64,000 bases of DNA from Gaetbulibacter_A sp043876815 (GTDB lineage Bacteria > Bacteroidota > Bacteroidia > Flavobacteriales > Flavobacteriaceae), in contig NZ_JBAWKA010000001.1 of the NCBI RefSeq assembly GCF_043876815.1, positions 434,001 through 498,000 on the forward strand, read 5' to 3'. Below are positions 34,890 to 42,513 of the stretch, piece after piece. The first letter of the stretch is position 1; each line of letters begins with the position of its first letter. A program made the position numbers and the translations under genes. The notes under the pieces were generated by a model. It searched no databases and had not been told where the DNA came from. It was given only the letters and a program-made list of their open reading frames with translations.

Positions 34890-35616
34890 TTAACTCCCAA
34901 TTGTAAGTTTGATATCGTATTTGGGCCGTTTTAGAAATCTCAATTTCAGTAAATTGATTTAAAAAATCGATAAAATTCTGTTCTTCCTCAAAATCATTAC
35001 GAAACCATTTAAATATTTTAGAGATCTCAAGGCTATTTTCTGATAGCTCATTCCGTTTGGGATCGTTTATGAAATCTACAGTAGCTTGTTGTAATTGGTC
35101 ATTGAGTTGGTCAGGCGTGTAGGCTGAGTTTTTTAATTTCGGACAGGAATACGAGGCGCAAACAATGGCAAAATGAATACGTGGCTCTTGCATTTTTCGT
35201 AAAATCTCATGTTCAATAGTATCTAGATCATAGGTTTTACTTCCTAATGTCCACAGGGCCTGCTTCCATGGATTTCGGATATCTTTAATGCTTTCCACGG
35301 GGTAATGCCTTAAAATCAGATCGATCGTTAAGGCATTATACGCATTGATCCAATAGCTAAGAACTTGTTCTTTCGACCAGTGCTCATTTGGTGTTTGGGT
35401 ACTTAATGTTTGGATAAAACGCTTTAGGGGTGACCAATCTTGTTTAAAGCCCTCATAGTTAACATTGCCGTCGTCTGAAACGTGTTTTTGAAGCAATACC
35501 GTCCAGTGGGCATAGTCTGGTGTTTGTAATGCATTTGTTTTATTAGGAACATTAATGCCTTGATTTTGAGTAAAGGACCCAAAGGTTAGTAGTAAAATAA
35601 GCGTGTAGACTTTCAT
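34882..35616 (-). CDS. DUF547-family secreted protein
   Basis: 244 aa with a signal peptide (about 1-18). The body shows the DUF547 blocks ALTIDLILRHYPVESIKDI, and IEHEILRKMQEPRIHFAIVCASYSCPKL with the conserved His and Cys, which suggest a papain-like or transglutaminase-like fold. DUF547 genes are frequent neighbours of arsenosugar genes in Bacteroidota and Cyanobacteria, in my recollection. The function is not known. Overlaps the glycosyltransferase gene by 8 nt. Confidence 0.85.
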   Translation of the reverse strand: MKVYTLILLLTFGSFTQNQGINVPNKTNALQTPDYAHWTVLLQKHVSDDGNVNYEGFKQDWSPLKRFIQTLSTQTPNEHWSKEQVLSYWINAYNALTIDLILRHYPVESIKDIRNPWKQALWTLGSKTYDLDTIEHEILRKMQEPRIHFAIVCASYSCPKLKNSAYTPDQLNDQLQQATVDFINDPKRNELSENSLEISKIFKWFRNDFEEEQNFIDFLNQFTEIEISKTAQIRYQTYNWELND

Positions 35617-35697
35617 CTTTTTTAGTTACGATTATTATTTAAAAGATAGAATCCCAGTTGAATGAGACTTTCCTAAAGTTCCCATCATGATCAAAAC

Positions 35698-35769
35698 CTA
35701 ATGCAATATCCCTGCCATAATGAGACATAAAATCAGTCCGGAACAAATAACACCATAAGCTTTACACAT
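35698..35769 (-). CDS. Possible 23-residue hydrophobic peptide downstream of arsM
   Basis: ATG (35767-35769) to TAG (35698-35700) on the minus strand encodes MCKAYGVICSGLILCLIMAG followed by ILH: one short hydrophobic helix with three Cys. It begins 54 nt after the arsM stop in the 207-bp gap before DUF547. No homology is claimed and the chance of a random ORF this short is high. Reported only because of its composition and its position in a metalloid locus. Confidence 0.18.
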   Translation of the reverse strand: MCKAYGVICSGLILCLIMAGILH

Positions 35770-35823
35770 GATTTCGTAAGCTTTCTATAAGCTAATTATT
35801 GATTAGAAAATCAGATAACGGAT

Positions 35824-36792
35824 CTAACAACAGCCACCACCATCGTAATGATAGGTTGATTCACTGATAAAAATATCGTTTCGGTCGATCGCAGCCAAAG
35901 CTTTGGCTGTTTTATCACAAACAGCCAGAGGCTGATTTTTCAATAATACATGGCCCTTTTGATCATCAAAATAATCATCTTCCCCAAAGTAAATAGCGGC
36001 TTTCCCAGTAAAGATACAGGGGCCGTCTTCCGGCATGGGATCTTTAATGGCGGCTACTTCAATAGATTCTATATAAATCAGTTCATCCGTTGGGTAATGC
36101 TTAGAATCTAAAATGCGGTATGGTTTACGGGCACGAATCTCGATAGTTCCGAAACCGGCGTCGGTGAGCATTTTTATGTAATCGGCAATGGGTAAACTAC
36201 CACTTAAACAAAGGGCACGTAAGCGATTGTCGTTACGTAACGTGTCGTTCATGGGTTGTTCGCAGGTGGGATCACTCATGACGAGGCGACCATGGGGTTT
36301 TAAAACCCGATACATTTCGGCAATAGCCTTTTTGAGATCGTCGGTCTTAAAAATATTAAACAAACAATTTTGCGCTGCAACATCGATACAATTATCTTCA
36401 ACCGGTAAATGAAGTGCATCTCCTTTTTTAAGATCTACAAATTCACTTTTAAACCAAGGGTTTAGAGCTTCAGCTTCAATAAAGTTTTTGCGTGAGGCCT
36501 CTAACATCTCATCGACCACATCAATACCCACAACACCTCCTTTTTGACGGTTGAAATATGCAAATTGTAATAACTCCATGCCACCACCAACGCCAACGTA
36601 TAACATTTTAGGGTTATTGGCCAGATCACGTGCATGAACGGTACTACCGCAACCATAATTCATTTCCTGCATGATCCTTGGGATCTTTAATCCTGGAAGT
36701 TCCCAGATCGGGTTTGTGGTGCAACATAGCCCTACATCAGGGGTTAAAGCGGCTTCTTTATATACATTATGCGTCGTTTCGTGATAGCTCAT
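35824..36792 (-). CDS. arsM: Arsenosugar-type arsenite S-adenosylmethionine methyltransferase ArsM
   Basis: Methylates As(III) with SAM, the entry step to arsenosugars; cytoplasmic. 322 aa from the ATG at 36790-36792 (MSYHETTHNV); the longer ORF adds 16 basic residues that do not look like part of the family. SAM motif VGVGGGMELL (66 on), motif IGIDV-like GIDVVDEML. As(III)-binding cysteines fit C48 (YGCGS), C143 (QNCLFN) and C195 (ALCLSGS); an additional C23-C24 pair and a terminal GGGCC are present. The C-terminal region beyond about 210 is the longer form seen in arsenosugar loci. A weak minus-strand TATCTTCC lies upstream. Confidence 0.92.
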   Translation of the reverse strand: MSYHETTHNVYKEAALTPDVGLCCTTNPIWELPGLKIPRIMQEMNYGCGSTVHARDLANNPKMLYVGVGGGMELLQFAYFNRQKGGVVGIDVVDEMLEASRKNFIEAEALNPWFKSEFVDLKKGDALHLPVEDNCIDVAAQNCLFNIFKTDDLKKAIAEMYRVLKPHGRLVMSDPTCEQPMNDTLRNDNRLRALCLSGSLPIADYIKMLTDAGFGTIEIRARKPYRILDSKHYPTDELIYIESIEVAAIKDPMPEDGPCIFTGKAAIYFGEDDYFDDQKGHVLLKNQPLAVCDKTAKALAAIDRNDIFISESTYHYDGGGCC

Positions 36793-37059
36793 TTCTTTTT
36801 TTTTGATTTGGAAGATAAGTCGTTTTGCCTTAGTAAACATAACAGCCTAAATTCAGATTGTCTGGCGAATTTAAATTTTTTGGAGTTTGAAAACATCTTT
36901 TTTTCGATAAATCTCGTATGTTTGACGTAATCTATGCCTAGGCGTATCGACCATCGAATATCTCCCTCATAAATTAATTAATTTTTTTAGATACGTTTTT
37001 GCTATTAACCAAAAGCAGTGTTTACTGTACCAAAATGTATTAACCACTAAAAGAAAATT

Positions 37060-37707
37060 ATGAGAAATTTTTTTATTTGTTCAATCATGCTTCTGGCAGG
37101 AAGCTCTCTATTTGGCCAAATCCAACCCGCCAACAGCCCCTGGTTTTTTGAAATAGGGGCAAATGTTGTGGATGTATATCCGGTTGGCGAAGACCTTCCC
37201 CAAGGTCCTTTTTTTGATGAATTTTTAAACGCGAAAGATCATTGGAATTTGGGGGTTCCTAGTGCTCGTTTCGGCTATTATTTTAAGGAGGATCTATTTG
37301 TGAGTTTAAGAGGCTCTTTCAATAGTATTAAAAGGTGGGGTGAATTACCAGGGCAATATGTTGCCAAGGTTAACGACCTGAATTATATTGGTGTTGATGC
37401 CATGATTAATAAAGACTTGAAAAAGATATTTAAAAATGAAAATTTCGAGCCTTATGTTGCCGCTGGATTTGGTTATACCTGGATTCAGGAAGGACAGTAC
37501 AATGCCAATGGAAATGGTACCGGAGAACTTGTAGGAGCGGGAACCTTGAATGGAGGTTTAGGTTTGAAATATTGGATATCCGACAGTTTTGGTTTCAATA
37601 TCGATATCACTTATAAGCACAGTTTTGAGGATTATTTAACGAAACACTGGCAACATAATATTGGCATGATCTTCAGGTTTAGAAGAGGTGACTGCGATTG
37701 TTATTAG
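37060..37707 (+). CDS. Outer-membrane beta-barrel protein
   Basis: 215 aa with a signal peptide (about 1-19, ending SLFGQ). The rest alternates polar and aromatic residues as in a small eight-stranded barrel (ARFGYYFKEDLFVSLRGSF, FEPYVAAGFGYTWI, GGLGLKYWISDSFGFNIDITYKH) and ends MIFRFRRGDCDCY. It resembles the N-terminal barrel of OmpA-type proteins but has no peptidoglycan-binding domain. It sits between the two arsenosugar blocks on the opposite strand; a role in that system is not shown. The CDC near the C-terminus is unusual for such a barrel. Confidence 0.78.
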   Translation: MRNFFICSIMLLAGSSLFGQIQPANSPWFFEIGANVVDVYPVGEDLPQGPFFDEFLNAKDHWNLGVPSARFGYYFKEDLFVSLRGSFNSIKRWGELPGQYVAKVNDLNYIGVDAMINKDLKKIFKNENFEPYVAAGFGYTWIQEGQYNANGNGTGELVGAGTLNGGLGLKYWISDSFGFNIDITYKHSFEDYLTKHWQHNIGMIFRFRRGDCDCY

Positions 37708-37755
37708 GAAGCTTTTAAAACCGTTTACTTAACGTTGTGTGTTATTGCGGTAGCC

Positions 37756-37834
37756 GCGTTAGGGATTGAGGCTTTGTTGGAGCACCTTGAAAAGTGCGAC
37801 TGCCGAAAGCCCGACCCTTGTGGTAACGCCCTTA
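37756..37834. repeat. Interspersed structured repeat, copy 2
   Basis: 79-bp relative of the element at 20383-20472, between the barrel gene and the purine phosphorylase gene. Shared blocks: GCGTTAGGGATTGA at the start, TTGTTGGAGC, GTGCGACTGC, GAAAGCCCGAC, and GTAACGCCCTTA at the end. The middle hairpins differ in sequence but keep pairing potential (GCACCTT/AAAGTGC), a sign of structural conservation. Confidence 0.75.
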
Positions 37835-37836
37835 TT

Positions 37837-38649
37837 TTAAAGAGATCTTATGAGTTCTTTGAATAGGGTGATCATATTTGGCTCGGCTTTAGATGCGCTG
37901 TCGAGAATGTCTTGAATATTTACCGGTTCGAGGTTGTCGGGGTCACACTCGTCAGTTAGTACGGAAATTGCCGCGGCTTTGAGATTAAGATGATTGGCAA
38001 CAATTATTTCGGGAACGGTGCTCATACCTACCGCATCGGCGCCTATGATCTTGAGCATGCGATATTCGGCACGGGTTTCTAGTTGAGGTCCAACCACACT
38101 GGCGTAAACACCTTCGTGTAAAGTGATGTTGTTGTTTTTGGCAATGGTTTTAAAACTTTTATTGATCGCGGTATCGTAAGGAGCACTCATATCGGTGAAA
38201 CGTTCTCCCAATAACTCGACCCCCTTAAAGGCTAGGGGCGAACTGCCTTGTAAATTGATATGGTCCTCGATGAGCATGAGATCTCCTTTTTTGAAGTTTA
38301 AGTTGATGGCTCCTGCGGCGTTCGATACCAAAAGCGTGGTGATACCTAGTTTTTCCATAATACGCACCGGAAATGTAACATCCTTAAGGGTATAGCCCTC
38401 GTATACATGAAAGCGCCCTTGCATGACTACCACGGTTTTACCTTCTAAAGTGCCGTAAATGAGTTTGCCTTTATGGAATTCGACCGTAGCAGTTGGGAAA
38501 TTGGGAATGTGATTATAACTGGCTTCCGTGATAATGTCTATTTCATGAATTAATTGTCCTAATCCTGTGCCGAGAATGATACCTATTTGAGGCGATTCGA
38601 AGCCTTTACCTTTTAGATAATCTACTGTTTGATCAATGATTTTCTCCAT
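37837..38649 (-). CDS. punA: Purine nucleoside phosphorylase
   Basis: Cleaves purine nucleosides with phosphate to base and (deoxy)ribose-1-phosphate. 270 aa, class of trimeric PNPs: IGIILGTGLGQL near the N-terminus, FHKGKLIYGTLEGKTVVVMQGRFHVYEGY, LVSNAAGAINLNFKKGDLMLIEDHIN, and VVGPQLETRAEYRMLKIIGADAVGMSTVPE. It lies 4 nt after the TIGR04282-type gene at the end of the ArsS operon. A role in removing adenine from the adenosyl-arsenic product of ArsS is an attractive inference, though it could also be the cell's general PNP. Confidence 0.93.
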   Translation of the reverse strand: MEKIIDQTVDYLKGKGFESPQIGIILGTGLGQLIHEIDIITEASYNHIPNFPTATVEFHKGKLIYGTLEGKTVVVMQGRFHVYEGYTLKDVTFPVRIMEKLGITTLLVSNAAGAINLNFKKGDLMLIEDHINLQGSSPLAFKGVELLGERFTDMSAPYDTAINKSFKTIAKNNNITLHEGVYASVVGPQLETRAEYRMLKIIGADAVGMSTVPEIIVANHLNLKAAAISVLTDECDPDNLEPVNIQDILDSASKAEPNMITLFKELIRSL

Positions 38650-38653
38650 AATA

Positions 38654-39271
38654 TTATTTTATTTTGGATTGTAGTAATGTATTGTTTTTGAAAAATGCCG
38701 ATGCTTGAAGATCTTCCAGCGTATCGATATCATTCAAGGTTTCCAATAAGCTGTACGGGGTATCATCTTTTTCGAGCTCATTAAGGGTGATTTCTAGTAA
38801 TGCTGCCGTGCTCCAGGGCTTATTTTGAAATACCTGAGAATGTAATTTAGACATGCCAATAAGGTAGTAACCACCGTCTTGGGCCGGCCCGAAAACCAAT
38901 TCATTCTGACCTAATTTATGAAAGGCACTTTTTATGAGTTCGGTACTAATATCAGGAAGATCGGATCCGATTAAAGCAATGCGTTCATAACCTTTTTGAA
39001 ACCCGTTTTGGAAAGCGTTATACATGCGTTCTCCAAGATCGTTACCTTGCTGAACATGTTTCTCAAAACCATTCCAGGAGTTTTCTTCTATAGTCTTTGA
39101 GAAGTAAACGTGTTTATCTGCTTCCAAATTTTTAACGGCTTGTCGCGTAAGATCTACCAGAGTGTTGTATATCTCAAAAGCACCTTGGTTACCAATGGCA
39201 CTGGCCAAGCGTGTTTTAACAGTTCCAGGAATGCTATTTTTTACGAATATAATAACTAAGGTTTTATTCAT
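38654..39271 (-). CDS. TIGR04282-type arsenosugar biosynthesis glycosyltransferase
   Basis: 205 aa from ATG at 39271 (MNKTLVIIFVKNSIPGTVKTRLA); the ORF could begin 15 nt earlier. The family fold is a GT-A-like nucleotidyl/glycosyl transferase (DUF2064): KTRLASAIG, NDLGERMYNAFQNGFQKGYERIALIGSDLPDIS, and FGPAQDGGYYLIGM. Enzymes of this type are consistent companions of ArsS. The exact donor and acceptor are not known to me. Its start overlaps the rhodanese gene by 8 nt and PNP follows after 4 nt. Confidence 0.87.
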   Translation of the reverse strand: MNKTLVIIFVKNSIPGTVKTRLASAIGNQGAFEIYNTLVDLTRQAVKNLEADKHVYFSKTIEENSWNGFEKHVQQGNDLGERMYNAFQNGFQKGYERIALIGSDLPDISTELIKSAFHKLGQNELVFGPAQDGGYYLIGMSKLHSQVFQNKPWSTAALLEITLNELEKDDTPYSLLETLNDIDTLEDLQASAFFKNNTLLQSKIK

Positions 39272-39758
39272 AGACTTGAACACCATTGTTTAACCATTTA
39301 CCCCATTCCTTGGAATAGGTGTGAATGGTATCTGTTGTTTTATTTTGATTGTTGTAAACCCTGTGGGCTGTATTTTTCCACTCAATAATACCCCCGAACA
39401 AATTATATACGTTGGTATAGCCTGCTTGTTTAAGCTTTGTGGCAACCGCTTCGGATCGTACTCCGATTGTGCAATATACTACGATCTCACTTGTTTTATC
39501 CGGAATTTCAGCCTCGACCTTCTTCAGATCAAAATGAGTGTATCCTACATTTTTGGCGTTTTGGATGTGGCTCGTGTTATATTCTTTTTTCTCGCGGGCA
39601 TCTAAAAAAATAACATCTGTATTTACAGTGTCTATATCGGAAGCGCTTATGTAAGGGATCTTGTTGTTATTATATTTTTTTAGAACCTTAGCAAGACTGT
39701 CTTGAGCAAAACCAGTCAGAACAAATAACAAGGCAACAAATGTGATTAGATTTTTCAT
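39264..39758 (-). CDS. Secreted rhodanese-like sulfurtransferase domain protein
   Basis: 164 aa: signal peptide (about 1-18, LTGFAQ) and one rhodanese domain (about 35-135) with the active-site loop VVYCTIGVRSE, so the catalytic Cys is present. It ends in a short tail (WLNNGVQVYE). Rhodaneses bind or transfer sulfane sulfur; a periplasmic one in an arsenic locus may handle thiol-arsenic chemistry (inference). 1 nt after arsS and overlapping the glycosyltransferase gene by 8 nt. Confidence 0.88.
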   Translation of the reverse strand: MKNLITFVALLFVLTGFAQDSLAKVLKKYNNNKIPYISASDIDTVNTDVIFLDAREKKEYNTSHIQNAKNVGYTHFDLKKVEAEIPDKTSEIVVYCTIGVRSEAVATKLKQAGYTNVYNLFGGIIEWKNTAHRVYNNQNKTTDTIHTYSKEWGKWLNNGVQVYE

Positions 39759-39759
39759 A

Positions 39760-40815
39760 CTACGCTACGGAACCTTGACAACTACTACCGGCGCCAGCAG
39801 TACAACCATAACAGTGTTGCGAAATAACAATGTCTCGGCCTTCCAATAGGGTTTGGTTATAATTGCTTATGTGTTTTACCTTACTATTTACAGGTAGTTC
39901 CAGCATTTGGTTGAAGTCACAGTCATATAAATAACCATCCCAACTTACGGAAAGCGTGTTGGTGCACATGACATTGGCCACCGCTGCCGGATTGTAGGCT
40001 TCAACTAAATTATACATATAATCCTCATAATTTTCTGAGGCCAATAAATATTCTAAAAATCTTGAAATAGGAAGATTGGTAATGGCAAATAAATTATGAA
40101 AATGGATACCAAAATCATCCAACAAGGCCTTTTTAAAATCTTTTTCCATACTGGCTTGATCTCCTGGGAGAAAGGCTCCAGACGGGTTGTATACCAAATC
40201 CAGTTTTAAATCGCTGTTAGGCAGGCCATAACCTACGACATTAAGTTCTTGTAAAGCTTTTATGGAGCTGTCGAAAACGCCATCACCTCTTTGTTTATCT
40301 GTTTTACCACGTGTCCAATGCGGCATGGAACTCACGACATGCACCTTGTGTTTTTTAAAAAATTCCGGTAGATCGTGATACTTTTTGTTGGCACGTATGA
40401 TGGTTAAATTAGACCGTACGATAAAATCCTTAACACCAATTTTTGAGGCTTCTTCAACGAACCATCGGAAATTTGGATTCATTTCAGGAGCACCACCTGT
40501 AAGGTCCAGAGTATGCGCCCCGGTATTTTTTATAACATCCAAACATTGTTGCATGGTTTCCCGAGTCATGATCTCTTTCCGATCTGGACCGGCATCCACA
40601 TGGCAATGCGAACATACCTGGTTGCACATGTACCCCACATTGATTTGAAGAATTTCTAGAGGTTTCGCTTTTAGCGGAAATTGATTTGTTTCGGCAATCT
40701 TATCTTTAAATTTGGGTAGGTCGCCATTTTGAAAAATACCGTTCGATAATATTTCGAGCTGCTTTTTACTCTGGGCTAAATCGCTTTCACGCTTGTGTAG
40801 TGATTTTGTTGCCAT
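39760..40815 (-). CDS. arsS: Arsenosugar biosynthesis radical SAM protein ArsS
   Basis: Radical SAM enzyme that joins the SAM-derived 5'-deoxyadenosyl group to dimethylated arsenic, giving the precursor of oxo-arsenosugars (family knowledge). 351 aa. The [4Fe-4S] motif CxxxCxxC is C64-NQV-C68-SH-C71 (GYMCNQVCSHCHVD). LDLTGGAPEMNP is the GGE-like SAM motif. The C-terminal HCYGCTAGAGSSCQG is the Cys-rich signature of the family; in some organisms one of these positions is selenocysteine, but here all are Cys codons. It is second gene of a five-gene operon, 3 nt after the AhpD-like gene and 1 nt before rhodanese. Confidence 0.94.
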   Translation of the reverse strand: MATKSLHKRESDLAQSKKQLEILSNGIFQNGDLPKFKDKIAETNQFPLKAKPLEILQINVGYMCNQVCSHCHVDAGPDRKEIMTRETMQQCLDVIKNTGAHTLDLTGGAPEMNPNFRWFVEEASKIGVKDFIVRSNLTIIRANKKYHDLPEFFKKHKVHVVSSMPHWTRGKTDKQRGDGVFDSSIKALQELNVVGYGLPNSDLKLDLVYNPSGAFLPGDQASMEKDFKKALLDDFGIHFHNLFAITNLPISRFLEYLLASENYEDYMYNLVEAYNPAAVANVMCTNTLSVSWDGYLYDCDFNQMLELPVNSKVKHISNYNQTLLEGRDIVISQHCYGCTAGAGSSCQGSVA

Positions 40816-40818
40816 AAA

Positions 40819-41154
40819 TTACATATCAAGTTTATTCACTTTATTCATCATTTGAACCCCATGCACTAACGAAGCGCCACCGCGGATGGCTCCGGCAACA
40901 TGAAGCGCCTCCATCATTTCTTCTTTAGTGATACCACGCTGTAAACCATCGCCGGTGTAAGCATCAATACAATACGGACATTGAATGGTGTGTGCTACAG
41001 CTAAAGCGATAAGTGATTTTTCTCTGGCCGTGAGTGCGCCTTCTTCAAAAACTTTAGAATAATAGTCGAAAAACTTAGCGCCTAGCTCTTCATTCCAGTC
41101 ACTAATTTTTCCAAACTTTTTTAGATCGGCCGGATCATAATATGTCTTTTGCAT
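40819..41154 (-). CDS. AhpD-like (carboxymuconolactone decarboxylase-family) protein of the arsenosugar operon
   Basis: 111 aa, one CMD/AhpD domain. The redox motif is H55-TIQ-C59-PY-C62, the ExxxH...CxxC arrangement of AhpD-like peroxidases. NCBI calls this type 'arsenosugar biosynthesis-associated peroxidase-like protein'. It may protect or reduce intermediates such as As(V)/As(III) or a thiol carrier (inference). First gene of the operon; an imperfect -7 element TATATTTA (41170-41177, minus strand) lies about 16 nt upstream. Confidence 0.9.
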   Translation of the reverse strand: MQKTYYDPADLKKFGKISDWNEELGAKFFDYYSKVFEEGALTAREKSLIALAVAHTIQCPYCIDAYTGDGLQRGITKEEMMEALHVAGAIRGGASLVHGVQMMNKVNKLDM

Positions 41155-41223
41155 AATTTGAATTTTTTCTAAATATAAAGATTGCTCCGTTTAAAGTCGA
41201 AAAGTTTAAGGTTTCTTAACAAA

Positions 41224-41250
41224 AAAAGACTCAATGTTATTGAGTCTTTT
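41224..41250 (-). terminator. Rho-independent terminator of the acyl-CoA dehydrogenase gene
   Basis: Perfect 12-bp stem (41224-41235 with 41239-41250, 3-nt loop), including GACTCAAT/ATTGAGTC, followed on the minus strand by a T7 run. It lies 25 nt after the stop at 41276. Confidence 0.8.
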
Positions 41251-41275
41251 ACTTTATGTCGGATAAATCAACTTT

Positions 41276-42418
41276 TTAATCTCGTAATATACTTCTTGAG
41301 ATCACAATCTTTTGAATCTCAGATGTTCCTTCATAAATCTGTGTGATCTTGGCATCGCGCATCAAACGCTCTACGTGATAATCTTTTACAAAACCATTTC
41401 CACCATGGATTTGAACGGCCTCAACGGTATGTTCCATAGCAACTTTTGAAGCGTATAATTTTGCCATAGCACTGGATTTGTCGTAGTTGTTTCCCTGGTC
41501 CTTATCCCAGGCAGCTTTCATTACTAAATGTCTGGCTGCATCAATATCCGTGTACATATCAGCGAGTTTGAAAGCTATAGCTTGATGATTACTGATCTCG
41601 GTGCCGAATGCCTTTCGCTCTTTGGAATATTTTAAGGCCAACTCATATGCTCCTGAAGCGATACCCAGGGCCTGAGCAGCAATTCCTATGCGTCCTCCTG
41701 AAAGGGTTTTCATAGCAAAACGGAACCCTGAACCATTAGCGCCAATGCGATTCTCTTTTGGCACTTTCACGTCGTTAAATTGAAGGGTGTGTGTGTCGCT
41801 TCCTCGGATACCCAGTTTGTTTTCTTTCGGTCCTACATGAAAACCTTCCATACCTTTTTCAACAATAAAAGCATTAATACCATGCGAACCTTTGTCTCTA
41901 TCGGTCTGTGCGATCACCAAATACACATCGGCACGCCCACCGTTTGTGATCCAGTTTTTAGTACCGTTTAAAAGGTAATAATCGCCTTTGTCGATCGCTG
42001 TTGTATGTTGTGATGTGGCATCACTACCGGCTTCGGGTTCACTTAAACAAAATGCACCAACAAATTCACCAGTGGCCAGTTTAGATAAATACTTTTCTTT
42101 TTGGGCCTCACTACCATACTTTTCAATACCATAGCATACCAATGAGTTATTTACTGAGACGATTACAGAAGCAGAAGCGTCAATTTTGGATAGTTCCTCC
42201 ATGATCAGGACATAAGAAATGGTATCCATACCACTACCACCATACTTTGGATCAACCATAATACCCATAAATCCGAGGTCTCCCATTTTCTTTACGAGGG
42301 CATCAGGAAACTCCTGTTTTTCATCACGTTCAATAACACCCGGGAGCAATTCATTTTGGGCAAAATCTCGTGCGGCATCGCGTATCATAAGATGTTCTTC
42401 TGTAAGGTAAAAATCCAT
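41276..42418 (-). CDS. Acyl-CoA dehydrogenase
   Basis: FAD enzyme of fatty-acid or branched-chain acyl-CoA oxidation, 380 aa, full length. Signatures: GVIERDEKQEFP, CLSEPEAGSDATSQHTTA (ACADS_1), NGTKNWITNGGRADVYLV, and the C-terminal QIHGGNGFVKDYHVERLMRDAKITQIYEGTSEIQ, which contains the catalytic-base Glu of short-chain types (IYEGTSE). It is monocistronic, with a strong promoter (42458-42488) and terminator. Short- or branched-chain specificity is likely but not proven. Confidence 0.95.
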   Translation of the reverse strand: MDFYLTEEHLMIRDAARDFAQNELLPGVIERDEKQEFPDALVKKMGDLGFMGIMVDPKYGGSGMDTISYVLIMEELSKIDASASVIVSVNNSLVCYGIEKYGSEAQKEKYLSKLATGEFVGAFCLSEPEAGSDATSQHTTAIDKGDYYLLNGTKNWITNGGRADVYLVIAQTDRDKGSHGINAFIVEKGMEGFHVGPKENKLGIRGSDTHTLQFNDVKVPKENRIGANGSGFRFAMKTLSGGRIGIAAQALGIASGAYELALKYSKERKAFGTEISNHQAIAFKLADMYTDIDAARHLVMKAAWDKDQGNNYDKSSAMAKLYASKVAMEHTVEAVQIHGGNGFVKDYHVERLMRDAKITQIYEGTSEIQKIVISRSILRD

Positions 42419-42457
42419 AATTCGTAAATATTAGGTTGTTTTTTATAAAAAAGTTTA

Positions 42458-42488
42458 CAAATATACCTTTTTAGTGTGAATTTTTCAA
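42458..42488 (-). promoter_or_regulatory. Promoter of the acyl-CoA dehydrogenase gene
   Basis: On the minus strand, TTG (42486-42488), a 20-bp spacer and TATATTTG (42458-42465). The -7 is an exact consensus match and gives a leader of about 35 nt. Confidence 0.6.
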
Positions 42489-42513
42489 TATTGATTATTA
42501 TTTTTACCCTTAA

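Noticed and set aside
39760..40815. ArsS as a selenoprotein (some members of the family use selenocysteine in the C-terminal motif).
   Set aside because: The C-terminal motif is encoded entirely by Cys codons and the ORF ends at a normal stop, with no in-frame TGA within the conserved region.
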